Program-made: the position numbers and the translations under genes
Notes under the pieces: generated by a model
What the model was told of the DNA's origin: nothing
Databases searched by the model: none
What the model saw: only the letters and a program-made list of their open reading frames with translations
In this document: piece by piece, positions 11,489 through 23,739 of the stretch
Layout of the letters: each line of letters begins with the position of its first letter
Numbering within the stretch: position 1 is the first letter of the stretch
NCBI RefSeq assembly: GCF_041956535.1
Contig: NW_027192219.1
Coordinates: forward strand, 134,546-198,545
Reading direction: 5' to 3'
DNA from: Calcarisporiella thermophila CBS 279.70
Taxonomy: Eukaryota > Calcarisporiellomycota
Length of the DNA stretch: 64,000 bases

Positions 11489-12212
11489 ATGAGACCGCTA
11501 ACAGAGGAAGAAACCAAAGTTTTTTTCGAAAAACTGGCCAAATAGTAAGTTATTTATGATGTCGATGATATTAATTTCATTGTTTTCACCGATTATTTGG
11601 ATCTCTATTCAGTATTGGCCGCAACATTACCCATCTGATTGATCGGCCAGATGAACCGTATTGCTTCAGACTGCATCGTGATAGGATTTATTATGTCAGG
11701 TATACTAAATCATACCCCCTTTTAATCAGCTCATTTGTCACCTTTGTGTGTGCATAGTGAGGCCGTCATGAGAAAAGCAACCAGCGTATCAAGAGATCAT
11801 CTTGCTTCTCTAGGTACATGCTTCGGTAAATTCACGAAAACCGGAAAATTTAGACTTCATATTACCTGCCTGGATTATATCGCACAATATGCGAAGGTAG
11901 TTATAAAAGTACAAGTGGGATACATTTCAAAACTAACTCTTCCTGATTTAGTACAAAGTATGGATCAAACCAAACGGAGAAATGCCCTACCTCTATGGGA
12001 ATCATGTTGTCAAAGCTCATCTCGGTCGCATCACAGAAGATACTCCTGAGCATCAAGGTGTTATTATCTATTCTATGGCCGACATTCCGCTTGGGTTCGG
12101 CGTTACCGCCCGCTCAACCGCCGAAATTCGAAGACTAGAGCCCACTGCCATTATTGCATTCCATCAGGCTGATATTGGGGAGTATCTGCGTGATGAGGAT
12201 ACATTGTTTTAA
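11489..12212 (+). CDS. NIP7: 60S ribosome assembly factor NIP7
   Basis: Four exons (11489-11544, 11613-11699, 11758-11896, 11952-12212) give 180 residues, almost exactly the family length. The protein begins [20 protein letters not shown] and continues [20 protein letters not shown], typical of Nip7. The C-terminal part is the PUA RNA-binding domain, with [16 protein letters not shown] and the ending [18 protein letters not shown]7 binds Nop8 and pre-60S particles and is needed for 27S rRNA processing in the nucleolus. All four exons join in phase. Confidence 0.95.
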
Positions 12213-12521
12213 TTTTCAACTTTTGTGGTTCACTATACAAGCCGAACGGATCCACTAATATCTTTGCAATCTATTTACACTTTACGTAACTTTATGCCTT
12301 CTCCGTTGTTTATTGTCAATTTCTTGTAACTGTCTTGCTATTACAATACCATTTCCGTGACTTCAGACATTCGAATTTCGAATAGAGGGTTTGATAAAAT
12401 ACAATAGAATTATTTATTCAAAAACGAAGAGAGGAAAATAAGATGCGAGGAGACATACTATATACAAAACTTCAAACGACTTGCAATGAACATATTCAAT
12501 ATGACAAACACAAATAGCTCA

Positions 12522-12991
12522 TCACATTTCTTGGGATTCAGCACCTTTCTTAGTCTTTGACTTCTGAGGCAAGAGCGAGGCGTGAATGTTGGGAAGGACA
12601 CCACCTTGAGCAATGGTGACGTGGCCAAGAAGTTTGTTCAATTCCTCATCGTTGCGGATAGCAAGTTGCAAATGACGAGGGATGATACGAGTCTTCTTGT
12701 TGTCGCGGGCAGCATTACCCGCCAATTCGAGGATTTCAGCGGCAAGATACTATAACGGAAGAGTTTAATTCCAGTCCTTCGGAGAATCCATGATGATTAG
12801 TTTACCTCCAGGACCGCAGCCAAATACACAGGGGCACCAGCACCGACACGCTGAGCATAATTTCCATTACGAAGGTGACGATGGATACGACCAACCGGAA
12901 ATTGGAGTCCGGCCTTCGCAGAACGTGAGCTTGCTGACTTTCCAGACGAGGCTTTTCCACCGGATTTACCACCAGATTTACCGCCCGACAT
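12522..12991 (-). CDS. H2A: Histone H2A
   Basis: Two exons (12991-12806 and 12749-12522) encode 137 residues. The histone fold is standard: [60 protein letters not shown] and the acidic-patch region [10 protein letters not shown]. The N-terminal tail contains repeated SGGK units. The protein ends SQEM, a version of the S-Q-E/D-hydrophobic motif phosphorylated on H2A.X and on yeast H2A after DNA damage, so this canonical H2A probably also serves the H2A.X role. It is transcribed away from H2B from a shared promoter. Confidence 0.97.
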
Positions 12992-13316
12992 TTTAGCAGA
13001 ATTATATCAATGTAGTATGAGAAAAAATTGTGTAAAATACTAGAGTCATGCTCTTTGGCTGTGTCCCTTTTATAGTTCTTGCACTTTCTACTAATTTTTT
13101 GAATTTTTTTTTTTTTAGATCACACGAAAAAATTTCGCGTTTTCGCGTAAAACAGTCACAAAAATCTCGCAAAGACAGGTAAAAGAAAAAATTATCAAGA
13201 TAAATGCTTTCAAATGCAAGAACTATAAAAGGACAGTAATCTCATCAAGTTTTCCATTTATCTTAATTCTATTTATTGGGTATATCCTATCTATCGGTAA
13301 ACGACACTTAAGAGCA
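12992..13316. promoter_or_regulatory. Bidirectional H2A/H2B promoter
   Basis: The 325 bases between the divergent starts contain an 18-base perfect inverted repeat. One copy is at 13066-13083 and the other at 13215-13232. Each carries a TATAAAAG box, one facing H2A and one facing H2B. Between them, at 13123-13147, lie CACGAAAA and two TTTCGCG words, which read CGCGAAA on the other strand. These resemble SCB sites (CRCGAAA) bound by Swi4/Swi6-type G1/S factors. The word GCGTTTTCGCG at 13137-13147 recurs in the H4/H3 promoter. S-phase control is inferred from these motifs. Confidence 0.75.
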
Positions 13317-13775
13317 ATGGCCCCTAAATCTGCTGACAAACCTACTTCTACTGCATCGACGGCCGGAAAGGCTCCTGTTAAGACCTCTACATCCACTGGC
13401 AAAAAGGCCAAAAGTGAAGGAGGGAAAGTCAAGAGGAGAGTGCGCAAAGAAACTTATCACTCCTATATTTATAAGGTGCTGAAGCAAGTCCACCCTGACA
13501 CTGGTATCTCAAACAAGGTGCGTAAATAAATTCATACGATAATGACAAAACCCTAACTTGTACTATAGGCCATGTCAATTATGAACAGTTTCGTTGCTGA
13601 TATTTTTGAGCGAGTTGCTACGGAGGCCTCGAAACTCGCAGCTTATAACAAACGTTCAACCATTTCAAGTCGAGAAATTCAAACTGCGGTGCGTTTGATC
13701 TTACCTGGCGAATTGGCAAAGCATGCCGTGTCTGAGGGAACAAAAGCTGTGACCAAATACACCAGTTCCAAATAG
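13317..13775 (+). CDS. H2B: Histone H2B
   Basis: Two exons (13317-13517 and 13569-13775) give 135 residues. The Lys-rich tail is followed by [20 protein letters not shown], then [20 protein letters not shown] and [19 protein letters not shown]. The end is [12 protein letters not shown], which keeps the lysine corresponding to the ubiquitinated H2B site. The intron lies after ISNK. The neighbour H2A is divergently transcribed. Confidence 0.97.
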
Positions 13776-14071
13776 CGCTTCAACCTCTCAATCCTTTTTA
13801 ACAATATCTTCATGTATTAATACTACCAGAATCTTTACACTATATAAAAATTGTGCATTTTCCGTTATATTTATTGAATAAATTGATTCTTTTTTAAATC
13901 ACGTAATTACGTTCAAAATTTCTGTGATATTCTTGTTTATCCTATTCAGCTGAGCCCTATTTTAAAACATCTATGTAAATACATTCCAGAATATTTTTTT
14001 AAAAAAATATGCAATTATTTATTAAATGAAACAATAATTTACAAAAAGAAGAATACAAAAGGCATAGCAGC

Positions 14072-15260
<1,189 letters not shown>

Positions 15261-16247
15261 ATTTCACTAAGAGGGTGGATTGTCTTCTTCACATGCCACT
15301 CGCCAGATTTCTTCGAATTAGGAGCATATTGGTGGCATGTTTGCATTTGTTTTTTTTTTGTACATATTTTAGGCGTTCATGCTGTTTTTGAGTTTTCTGC
15401 GTTTTCACTATACGAAAAATAAATTAAAATATACTAATTCATCCGAGAACTTTGGAAAGGATATGAGAGAAATATTGAAATAAAAAGACGAGTAATGGTA
15501 TTGAATCAATCTACAGCTTAACGACAACACGGTGACTTTATTAATTAAAGTATTTTTAGTAAAAATACACTGAAATTATCAATGAAAATGATACTCTATT
15601 TTTCGTCTAAAAATCTATATAAAAGAATTGAGTGACTTCATTGCCAAATCAACTGGGAATTGTATCAACCTATCTTGAAGTGGTGAAGTGTATAGGAGAG
15701 CTGAAAGTAAATAACTTGTTTAAAGTTTGTTGTAAGAATTGGTTCTATTTATATAGAAATCTTTCAGTTCGAATGGGTCAAATAAATTTATTGGTCAATG
15801 GCCGATCTTTATTATTGGAGATTCTATATTATAAAGAACTTAGACTTACTATGGGAGGGAGAATGATCTTTATTAAAAGTAACCAATTTTATTCTATCCT
15901 ATTCAATAGCTAATAATGAAAAAAGGATAAAAAGAGAGTAGGCAAGAAAACTATCTAATTATCTACTTCTTGCGTCAGATAAAAAATCATCCTTCTTTTT
16001 TAACCGAGGATCTTTACTGAAAAGTCTCCTATACAAAGTTAAAGGCAGGGTAGACTTCTACGTCAAAATCACACAGATAATGCTCCTGGCCATTCTTGTA
16101 GAGAAGAATTGCTTGTACCGAGAAAGATACAGAATAAGAAGTATATATGGAAGAATTTCATTGACGCATTTTGCTGCATTTCGGAGGAGTTGTAAAGAAG
16201 CTTATAGCTCGATTCCTAGAGTATGTCCCGGGTCACATCTCTAGTAT
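15261..16247. other. Intergenic, no gene seen
   Basis: Nearly 1 kb of AT-rich DNA follows H3. A frame at 15632-15913 is open but has no recognisable domain and biased composition. No repeat or RNA gene was found before the tRNA-like sequence at 16248. Confidence 0.5.
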
Positions 16248-16329
16248 TGGTGCCGTCACCGAGAATCGAACTCAGCACACAGTGGTTTAGCTCCGGGGCT
16301 CTTAACCACTCTGCCATCCAAGAACGGCA
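16248..16329 (-). pseudogene. tRNA-like sequence, probably a degraded tRNA
   Basis: On the reverse strand this segment has a good T-arm (CTGAG stem, TTCGATT loop, CTCGG), a D-arm-like block (GCAGAGTGGTTAAGAGC), and an acceptor pairing TGCCGT with ACGGCA. It even ends with an encoded CCA. However, the anticodon arm does not pair properly (only two G-C pairs around AGCTAAA), and about five extra bases separate the acceptor strand from the D-arm. It is therefore most likely a Ser/Leu-type tRNA relic. An unusual functional tRNA cannot be excluded. Confidence 0.4.
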
Positions 16330-16402
16330 TAAAAAGTCATCTGAAAAAAAAATTATGAAAAAATTGCTATTTTGATAGTACTTTTAAAAAAAATTTCGAG
16401 AA

Positions 16403-16475
16403 GCCCGGCTAGCTCAATCGGTAGAGCGTGAGACTCTTAATCTCAAGGTTGTGGGTTCGACCCCCACGTTGGGCG
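16403..16475 (+). tRNA. tRNA-Lys (CTT anticodon)
   Basis: A 73-base cloverleaf is clear. The acceptor stem is GCCCGGC paired with GTTGGGC. The D-arm is GCTC...GAGC, the anticodon stem is TGAGA/TCTCA with loop CTCTTAA (anticodon CTT at 16436-16438), and the T-arm is GTGGG TTCGACC CCCAC. There is no intron and no encoded CCA. It decodes AAG and sits downstream of eRF3 in the opposite orientation. Confidence 0.95.
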
Positions 16476-16710
16476 CTTAATATTTTTATGGTTATCCTAT
16501 TTTTGTTGCTGAATTACTTGACAAAAAACACAATTTCATTTTTCCAAAAGTGTACGGTGATATTTGAAGAGCATCATTCTATTTATTATTTCCGATATTT
16601 CATAGAATGAAAAAATTTCCATATATATACGTAAAAGAAATTGAAAGGGACAAGAAAAGGGGTTGCATAAACAAAGAAGCGGTTTATTTTTGTAAGAGCA
16701 AATGGAAAAT

Positions 16711-18714
16711 TTAATTGGAGGTCTCCAAGAGTTTCGTGATTTTTCCAATGGCAATCGTCTTTCCTTCGTCGCGCAGTGTGAATCGCCCAAGCTGCGGATA
16801 GTCTTCAAAGGTTTCCACGCACACAGCTAAAGGTGTTTCCAAAACTACAATAGCTTTTTCTCCTCGTTTCAGGAACATAGGGGGTCGCTTGGATTTTCGG
16901 CCTGTCTTCTTATCAAGCTTGTGTAATAGGGTCGAGATAGTGACCTCCTCAACGCATGCGTGCACATGCAACACTGCGGAGTAACCTGAGGTGATAATAT
17001 TTTTGTGGTCAAGGATCGCAAGTTGCGCCTCAAAGCGGGTAACTGTGTGCACAGGTTTGCGAGAATCGCACAACATGAATCCGACAGAAATATCTTCCTC
17101 TTCAATGCCCTTGATACGAAGCCGAACATTGTCTCCACAAATTCCCATATTAATTTCTTCTTCGAGTTCGTTATACACCGTCGTTACTTCACATTTAACC
17201 TACACCAAAAAATAGTTGTATTCGTTCAACAATTGAAATAAAATGGAACTAATTGCGACTGCAGGCTGAATTTTACCTTGTTGGGCATAATATATATGTA
17301 CTGGCCTTTCTTCACCTTGCCTGATTCAACTTTCCCCACAACAATGGTTCCCATGTCTTTGTATTTCTCCATAATGGGCATCATTAGAGGAGCATTGATT
17401 TTACGATCAACCGCCTCCATGGCATCAAGGTACTCCAGCAGGGATGGGCCAGAGTACCACGGGCATGCTTCAGATGAAAGACGATCTTTGATGTTTGCGC
17501 CCGTAAAACCGGAAACGGGCATGAACACGACATCAGTTTTCAGGTTATAGCCGGTGGCTTTAAGGAATGGGGTAAGTTTCGAAACGCACTCATCATAACG
17601 CTCCTTCGACCAGTTAACAGTGGGGTCATCCATTTTGTTTACAACGACAATCAGTTTGTTAACGCCGGACGTTTTCGCCAGCACGGTATGCTCACGTGTC
17701 TGGCCACCACGCTCAAAACCGGTTTCAAACTCCCCTCGACGAGCGGAAATGACCTTTATCACCAATCAATTTCCCGTTAATAATGTGCAAATTGGTATGA
17801 AAATAGTATGGGACAAGTGACTTACAAGAATGCCAACATCTGCCTGGGAAGCTCCGGAGATCATGCTTGGCACATAATTTTTATGCCCGGGAGCATCCAA
17901 AATTGTGTATTTGCGCCGGTCCGTTTCAAAGTAAGCGCGCCCATATTCTACCGTCTTACCCTTGGCTCGCTCTTCTGGGTTAGTATCAAGAGCCCAAGAG
18001 AGATACCAACTTTCGCGATTCGCCTCGCGTGCTTCCTTCTCGAATTTTTCCAGTGTACGCTTATCCACCATACCAGTCAACACTAGAATATTTCCACCCA
18101 TTGTCGATTTGCCAGCATCGACATGGCCCATGAACACAATATTGACATGCTCCTTTCCATACATTTCTTTTAGAAGTTCTTCGTCAACTTCTTCATCTTC
18201 TTCAGCAGCAGCAGTAGGAGCTGATGCTGTTTCAGTAGGCTGCTTCGGCGGTGGTGCAGATTTAGGCTCGTCTGCTTTAGTAGGCTCCGATTTGGGTTCG
18301 TTTGTTTTGGTGGGTTCGGGCTTAGCAGCCTCCGGCTCAGGTGGTTTCTCAGTCTTTGGTGCCGGTGGTTCTGAAGGCGCTCCAATTTTTAGGACCTTGG
18401 CAGGTGCATCCTGTGCCGGTGGATCAGAAGAGATCTTAAGGACACGAGCTATTCGATCAACATAGCAAATAATTAATTTCCTCTGCACGAAAATATCTCC
18501 AACTTGCATAATAAAGATATTCATTTCTCTAAATAATCTACTTACCAGGTGCTTCTGGTGCTGAGGACACGGGGGGAGCTTGTGCAGGGGGCTGAGCTGG
18601 CGCCTGTGAGAGCCAGCTGGGAACAAATGCTCTCGCATTCGGGTTGAAAGATGGGGCAGATGGATTGAGATTCATCTTGCCAAAGCGATTTGGTAGATTT
18701 TGCTGGTCGCTCAT
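16711..18714 (-). CDS. SUP35: Translation termination factor eRF3 (Sup35-type GTPase)
   Basis: Four exons (18714-18546, 18448-17826, 17753-17277, 17199-16711) give 585 residues. The N-terminus has overlapping PAM2-like motifs (LNPSAPSFNP and SFNPNARAFVP) for binding poly(A)-binding protein. A Pro/Glu/Lys-rich linker follows. The GTPase has GHVDAGKST near residue 164, DAPGHKNYVP, and NKMDDPTVNW. Domains 2 and 3 end with GKITKLLE. With eRF1 the protein releases the finished peptide at stop codons. No Gln/Asn-rich prion repeat of the yeast Sup35 kind is present. The gene is divergent from ZNG1, 229 bases apart. Confidence 0.93.
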
Positions 18715-18943
18715 TATGGATTTCGACAAGTATATATGTATAAATGATCAAATATTAAATGAAAAATTAGAAGATAAATCGTAACTTCTAACTCTTCTTG
18801 GGTTCGATGATTGTTGAGATGCTTTATCTCCTTTTTGGTCCTTTACCTTCTATCTGTTTACAGCAGGTGATGTCATTCGTGGCTTGTATAATTATGATTT
18901 TTTCTCTTTGGCCACCGTAATCCGAAATATTTTCATTGTTAAA

Positions 18944-20355
18944 ATGGATTCGACCGATATAATCGAACCACCTGAATTAGTTCCAATTGACTCATTAGAG
19001 GAAGTTCCTGAACTTATCCCAATTAAGGACGTTACAATATCCGAGCCTATTGCAGATGATATTGCCAAAATTCCCATCACAATTGTCACGGGATTCCTTG
19101 GATCAGGGAAATCGACATTATTAAATTACATTCTTACAGAGAAACATGAAAAGCGTATTGCTGTTATTCTAAATGAATTTGGAGACAGTAAGTGATGCTA
19201 TATGATTCGTTCTCGGAATTTCAGCTAATCTATATTCAAACAGGCAGCGGTATAGACAAATCGATATCCGTTGGACAAAACGGTGCATTGTGCGAAGAAT
19301 GGCTAGAATTGAAGAATGGTTGTATGTGCTGTTCCGTAAAGTAAGTATTTGTAAATCACCCTGACATCGCCATTTTTAGTTATATTTTCATTCCTTACAC
19401 TATGATTCTCATAGAGATAATGGAGTGAAAGCCATTGAGAATTTGATGACGAAAAAAGGGAAATTTGACTATATCCTATTAGAAACAACTGGGCTTGCTG
19501 ATCCAGGTGACATAATGATTGATTTTTAAATAGGTTATATGTCTATTTATTCTCTTGTATATATTTAGGTCCTATTGCTGAAATTTTTTGGATGGACGAA
19601 GGCCTTGGGAGTGAGATCTATCTTGATGGCATTATCACTGTAGTTGACGCAAAATATATCAGAGAATACATGACTGCTGATTCACAAGATATGAACGAGG
19701 CTGTACGCCAGATTGCCTGTGGGGATCGGATCATTATAAATAAAGTTGATCTGGTATCAGAGCAAGAAATCGAAAGAATCCAGGAGGATATTAGTAAGAT
19801 TAACGGAGTAGCACAGATGATGAAGACAGAGAGGGCAAGAATATCTCTGGATTTCATCCTGGATATTAAGGCGTTTGATTTGAAGTCTACAGTAATTCAA
19901 ACTACGGTAGAGCAATCATCTCACGAAAGCCACATCGCGGCAAGTTGATTTACATATTTCTTAGGGCTTATTATTGTTTCTAATTTAAGTTTATATTTCA
20001 GAACGTTCAAACTGTGTGCCTACGTATCCCCCATCCACCTTATCCTTCTCTTCATAAGATTGATCGTTGGATTCAAGTGTTATTGTGGGAACGTAAGATT
20101 CCCTACTCTCAGAATTCCGCTACTGACGGTGACACAGTAGTTCTTCGGTTGAAAGGTATTATAAAGCATGAAGATTCTGGTAAAAATCTTGCAACTGTAG
20201 TGATACAGGGTGTAAGAGAGCTTTATGACGTACAAGAAGTACAGAAAGATATCACCATAGAAGAAAGTAAAATTGTGTTAATTGGGCGAGGGTTGGAAAA
20301 GGAGCTGTTGCAAAAATCATTTGAAGAATGGACTGGAGTCAGTATACGATTGTAG
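18944..20355 (+). CDS. ZNG1: COG0523/CobW-type zinc metallochaperone GTPase
   Basis: Five exons (18944-19187, 19244-19340, 19415-19506, 19569-19939, 20002-20355) encode 385 residues. Walker A is GFLGSGKST at residues 50-58. The metal site GCMCC has its cysteines at 108-111. INKVDLV is the base-recognition loop, and the C-terminal CobW domain ends [10 protein letters not shown]. Family members hand zinc to methionine aminopeptidase 1. The N-terminal docking motif known as CPELVPI appears twice in variant form, PPELVPI and VPELIPI, without the cysteine. The fourth intron uses a GC donor (GCAAGT), the only choice that keeps the frame. Confidence 0.92.
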
Positions 20356-20707
20356 TTTTAGTATACCGAACGTATTTATAAATTAATAAACTTTTGTTTA
20401 TCAACAATTTTCGTCTTTTATTTTTCCTGTTATTTATTACTTTTGGCAAAAAATCTTAAAGTAAATCAAAGTGGGGATATGATAGAAATAAACATGCTAT
20501 CCTAACTGCACTACTCTTTCTTTCCTAACGACTGTGGCAAACAAGACATAGCCAGATACAAAATAAATGATATCAATCCAAGGAATTGGTATATCCTCGT
20601 ATTAAATCCGAGGCGCAATAAACGAATCAGATAAAAATCCCAAAATAAAATTGGGTCCAAGTAAGTCTCCTTCCACATATTTTTTTTAATGATTCTTTAC
20701 CGAGCCC

Positions 20708-22531
20708 ATGTCAGGCGCGACTAAGTCTTCACGTCTAGAAAAACCAGATGGTTCCGGTGATGAAAAATGTCCCTCAGAATCTGATTGCATTTCTTATAAC
20801 CGCAATACAAAATCCAAATCGAAGCAAAGGTCAGTGAATTTTCAATCTCAGAGTTTGGTTCCAGCGGGTCATTTTCTACGATTCCAGTTCATATTGAAGT
20901 CATATGGAGATCTTCATCGGCTCATCAGCGCACAATTAATCAAAGCGCGTGTAGTGCCGCCTCAGCATCTTACAGCTCCTTTACAAGATCTTACAAAAAT
21001 TTACCCACGTACTCGTCCCTGTATCCTTCTAACGCGACCTATGCTTAAACCTCTTCCAGATAAAAACTTCCAAATTCCAACAAAGCCAATTGTTCTAAGT
21101 CGCCGAATTATGGACTATTTGTTTCATATATATACTGGTGAATGCTTTCATGAGTTTCAGCATCCAGATCCAGCCGCTTTTCTCGAGACATATTACCGCG
21201 GTGAACTTGAGCCCGCGCTTTTGTATACAGCTGTAGCTTATTCAGCGACTCATATATTATTAACACATACGAAAACGCCTATTCTGAAGCAGATGCATGT
21301 TGTGGTAGGAGAGTTAATTGCGCAGGCCGAAGCTATATTGGAAGAGGTCTTCGATACGCTTTCACCACAAACTGTGCTTGCATTTCTAAATATGGAGAGC
21401 TGCATGCTACTTCTTTCACGGAATGAAGAAGCCTATACCTATCATTCTCAAGCACTGCTTATAGCAATGGCTCTAAAAATGGATAGTGCTAACAGTAATG
21501 AGCTTGATGCGGTACAAGAAGAATTTCGAAGAAGAGTATGGTGAGGACCCTCTCTAATATCCTCAAACTATTTACTAATTTTCCTTTACTTCCTTTTTCT
21601 TCAGGTGCTTTCTCTGTAAGCGAGAGATTATGCAGGTTTATGCATACAAAAGGCCATTTTTGATAGAACGCAAGATCCTTTATCATTCACCCAAACCCAC
21701 CATCTTACCTAGTGACAATAAACCATATAAGATCCATTTGGTAAGTTTTTTAATGACTCCATGCGAAAAGGCAGGATTCTTTTTGATCTATAACATAAAT
21801 TAGATTCAGTTTATGCGGGAGATTGAATTCTTCGCCAGCCTCTCCGCATTTAGAGAGATAGAATGGAGCTTCTCAGATATCGATATTGCCCATAATGTCA
21901 TCAGAGTAGCCGCACTCCTTCAGCACACTATGATTAGCATTGCCCAATATAATAGCGGAGAGAATTCCAAGGTTGACTTGGTTGAGTCCGAGCTTGAAAT
22001 ATCTTTTTGGATATACTGGTGTTACTTGTGGAGACCGTTTATTGACCCGGATGCTCCGCCAGGTAGAATGGAGACCGACTTGATGCAACAACTGCGGGCA
22101 AAGGCGTTTGAGCAGTTTACTAAGGTCGGTGAAAGTACAGAGATAGCGTCCAATATTCTAGGAAAAGCATTTCTTAAATACACTTTTTCATAAAGGGTGC
22201 ACGCAATACGGCGATTCTTATGAAATCGATTATTCGTGACGAAGACTGGTGCCACTTATTTCCGCAGGTGCATACTCATCATCTTTGTCAAATATATAAG
22301 CTCATTGGCTGCACTCATCCAGATGCAAAAGTACGACATGAATCATTTCAGCAGCTTTCGCAAATTCAACGGATATTCCTCATGCTCCCGAGTGGCAAAA
22401 GGATCGCTGGCCGTTGGTTAGCCAATGAAGTGGAGGCAACGTTAGAGCAGATGAAACCATTTGTGTATACAGAAGAGGAAATAAGGACGAAGAATGCTTC
22501 CAAGTTGAAGCCCCTCGTTCTCAAAAAGTAA
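20708..22531 (+). CDS. Fungal-specific transcription factor domain protein without visible Zn cluster
   Basis: Four exons (20708-21540, 21605-21740, 21804-22124, 22196-22531) give 541 residues. The middle region resembles the fungal_trans regulatory domain: MDYLFHIYTGECFHEFQHPD, FLETYYRGELEPALLYTAVA, and later MESCMLLLSRNEEAYTYHSQ and RRRVWCFLC. These proteins are usually regulators with an N-terminal Zn2Cys6 cluster. Here the N-terminus is a short polar segment with only two cysteines, so no DNA-binding domain is apparent. The final intron (22125-22195) was placed because the unspliced frame stops at 22193 and the join resumes in phase. Target genes are unknown. Confidence 0.75.
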
Positions 22532-22759
22532 TTAATGGTACATTTTTTTCTGTATATATATTTGTATACCCCCCTTATACTTGACCCCTGATGCTTGATA
22601 TATATATTCTCATAAACCTCTATTATATTACATCCTACAATGCTTTTCTTATTGGAATGGGGCTTTACTTTTATTACTCATGCATCAAATTTATATTTTA
22701 TTAATTTCAAGTAGAGCGTAACCGTTATAATTTGAATCTTTTCATTCACCTTTGTAATA

Positions 22760-23445
22760 ATGAAATGCGATTGCCCTTTCATATTGCGATTTAGATTTTC
22801 AAAAGCCGTAAATGCTTATCGCGTTACCTCGGGTAATGTCGAACTTAATCATCCTTCCGAAGATATTCGTTTTGCTCACAGATTTCGTAGACCCGACCCT
22901 GAAACGGTTCAATTTGCTCATAATGTAGTTCAATTTAGAAGCAGCGTTTCTCGCGCAACTCATCTTGTTTGTAGCCAGATAATATCCAATCAGGCTAAGG
23001 CTATCCATAATGCATTAGCGACAATTGCTAGAAGAGAAAGGGTGAACTATCTGAAGTTGCTGCCTTGTTGATCAAACTCGAGAATACAACCGAATATACC
23101 ATCAAATATGTATTGGAGAATGGCAAGCTGCAAAATATATTTTGGGCGCGTAACTTGAATATTTCGCTTGCAGACAAGTGCCCCGAAATCGTGATTGCTG
23201 ATAGTACCTATCGCACCGACCACTTTAACCATCCTTGCCTGGTTTTAGTCGGTGTGGATGAAAATCTTGATGGGAACTGCGCTACTAAATCACGAATCTA
23301 CCCATGCATTTACGTGGGCGCTCTAGCAGCTTATATCTTGTTTGAAAAGAGAATCGACCGAGTATATGAATAGTGCTTAGTGATTTCGACCCAGCGTTCA
23401 TAAGTGCTCTCCATAATATTATCCCACATACTCGGCATCACCTTT
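22760..23445 (+). pseudogene. MULE/FAR1-like transposase remnant
   Basis: The first part (22760 onward) resembles a FAR1-type DNA-binding region, with KCDCPFILRF and NVELNHPS. After a frameshift near 23045 the reading continues as a MULE transposase core: IADSTYRTDHFNHPCLVLVG near 23192-23252. A further frame change is followed by SDFDPAFISALHNIIPHTRH near 23380-23440, which matches the second catalytic Asp region of MULE transposases. Part of the core between these blocks is missing. Several frame changes and the lack of a start make it a fossil. Confidence 0.75.
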
Positions 23446-23539
23446 GTTAACGGCAGATAACATTTTATGTATTTGAACCGAAGGTTGAGCGTTACAAAGA
23501 ATTTGCAAAGGAAATAAGCTCATTGGTTCACAGATACCA

Positions 23540-23739
23540 GACGAATTCGACAAGCAAGATTTGGAGCTCGCTTGGGTATAAGTCATGAAACTGCCAGAAA
23601 AATTATTAAAAAAATGGAGTACATATCAATATCCTCCCCTTTGCTCCGAAAGCTGGGCGCCCACGTATTCTATCCGAGTCGAAAGAGAGCTCATAGACAT
23701 GCAGATATCGGCTGGAAAATGTTTTAAACTAATTGAAAG
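23540..23739 (+). pseudogene. Tc1-like transposase fragment (N-terminal part)
   Basis: Near 23574-23690 the sequence aligns with the N-terminal part of the transposase at the left end of the window. Both have ISHETARK/ISRETARR, a KKWS/KEWS block, YP, and a RILSES/RSLSES motif. Single-base insertions break the frame and the catalytic domain is absent. It is a second, more eroded copy of the same element family. Confidence 0.75.

Noticed and set aside
15632-15913. 93-codon open frame downstream of H3
   Set aside because: AT-driven composition, no recognisable family and no supporting flanking signals.
17808-18465. Forward-strand open frames antisense to eRF3
   Set aside because: They are shadows of a well-conserved gene, produced by its Pro/Ala/Glu-rich codons.
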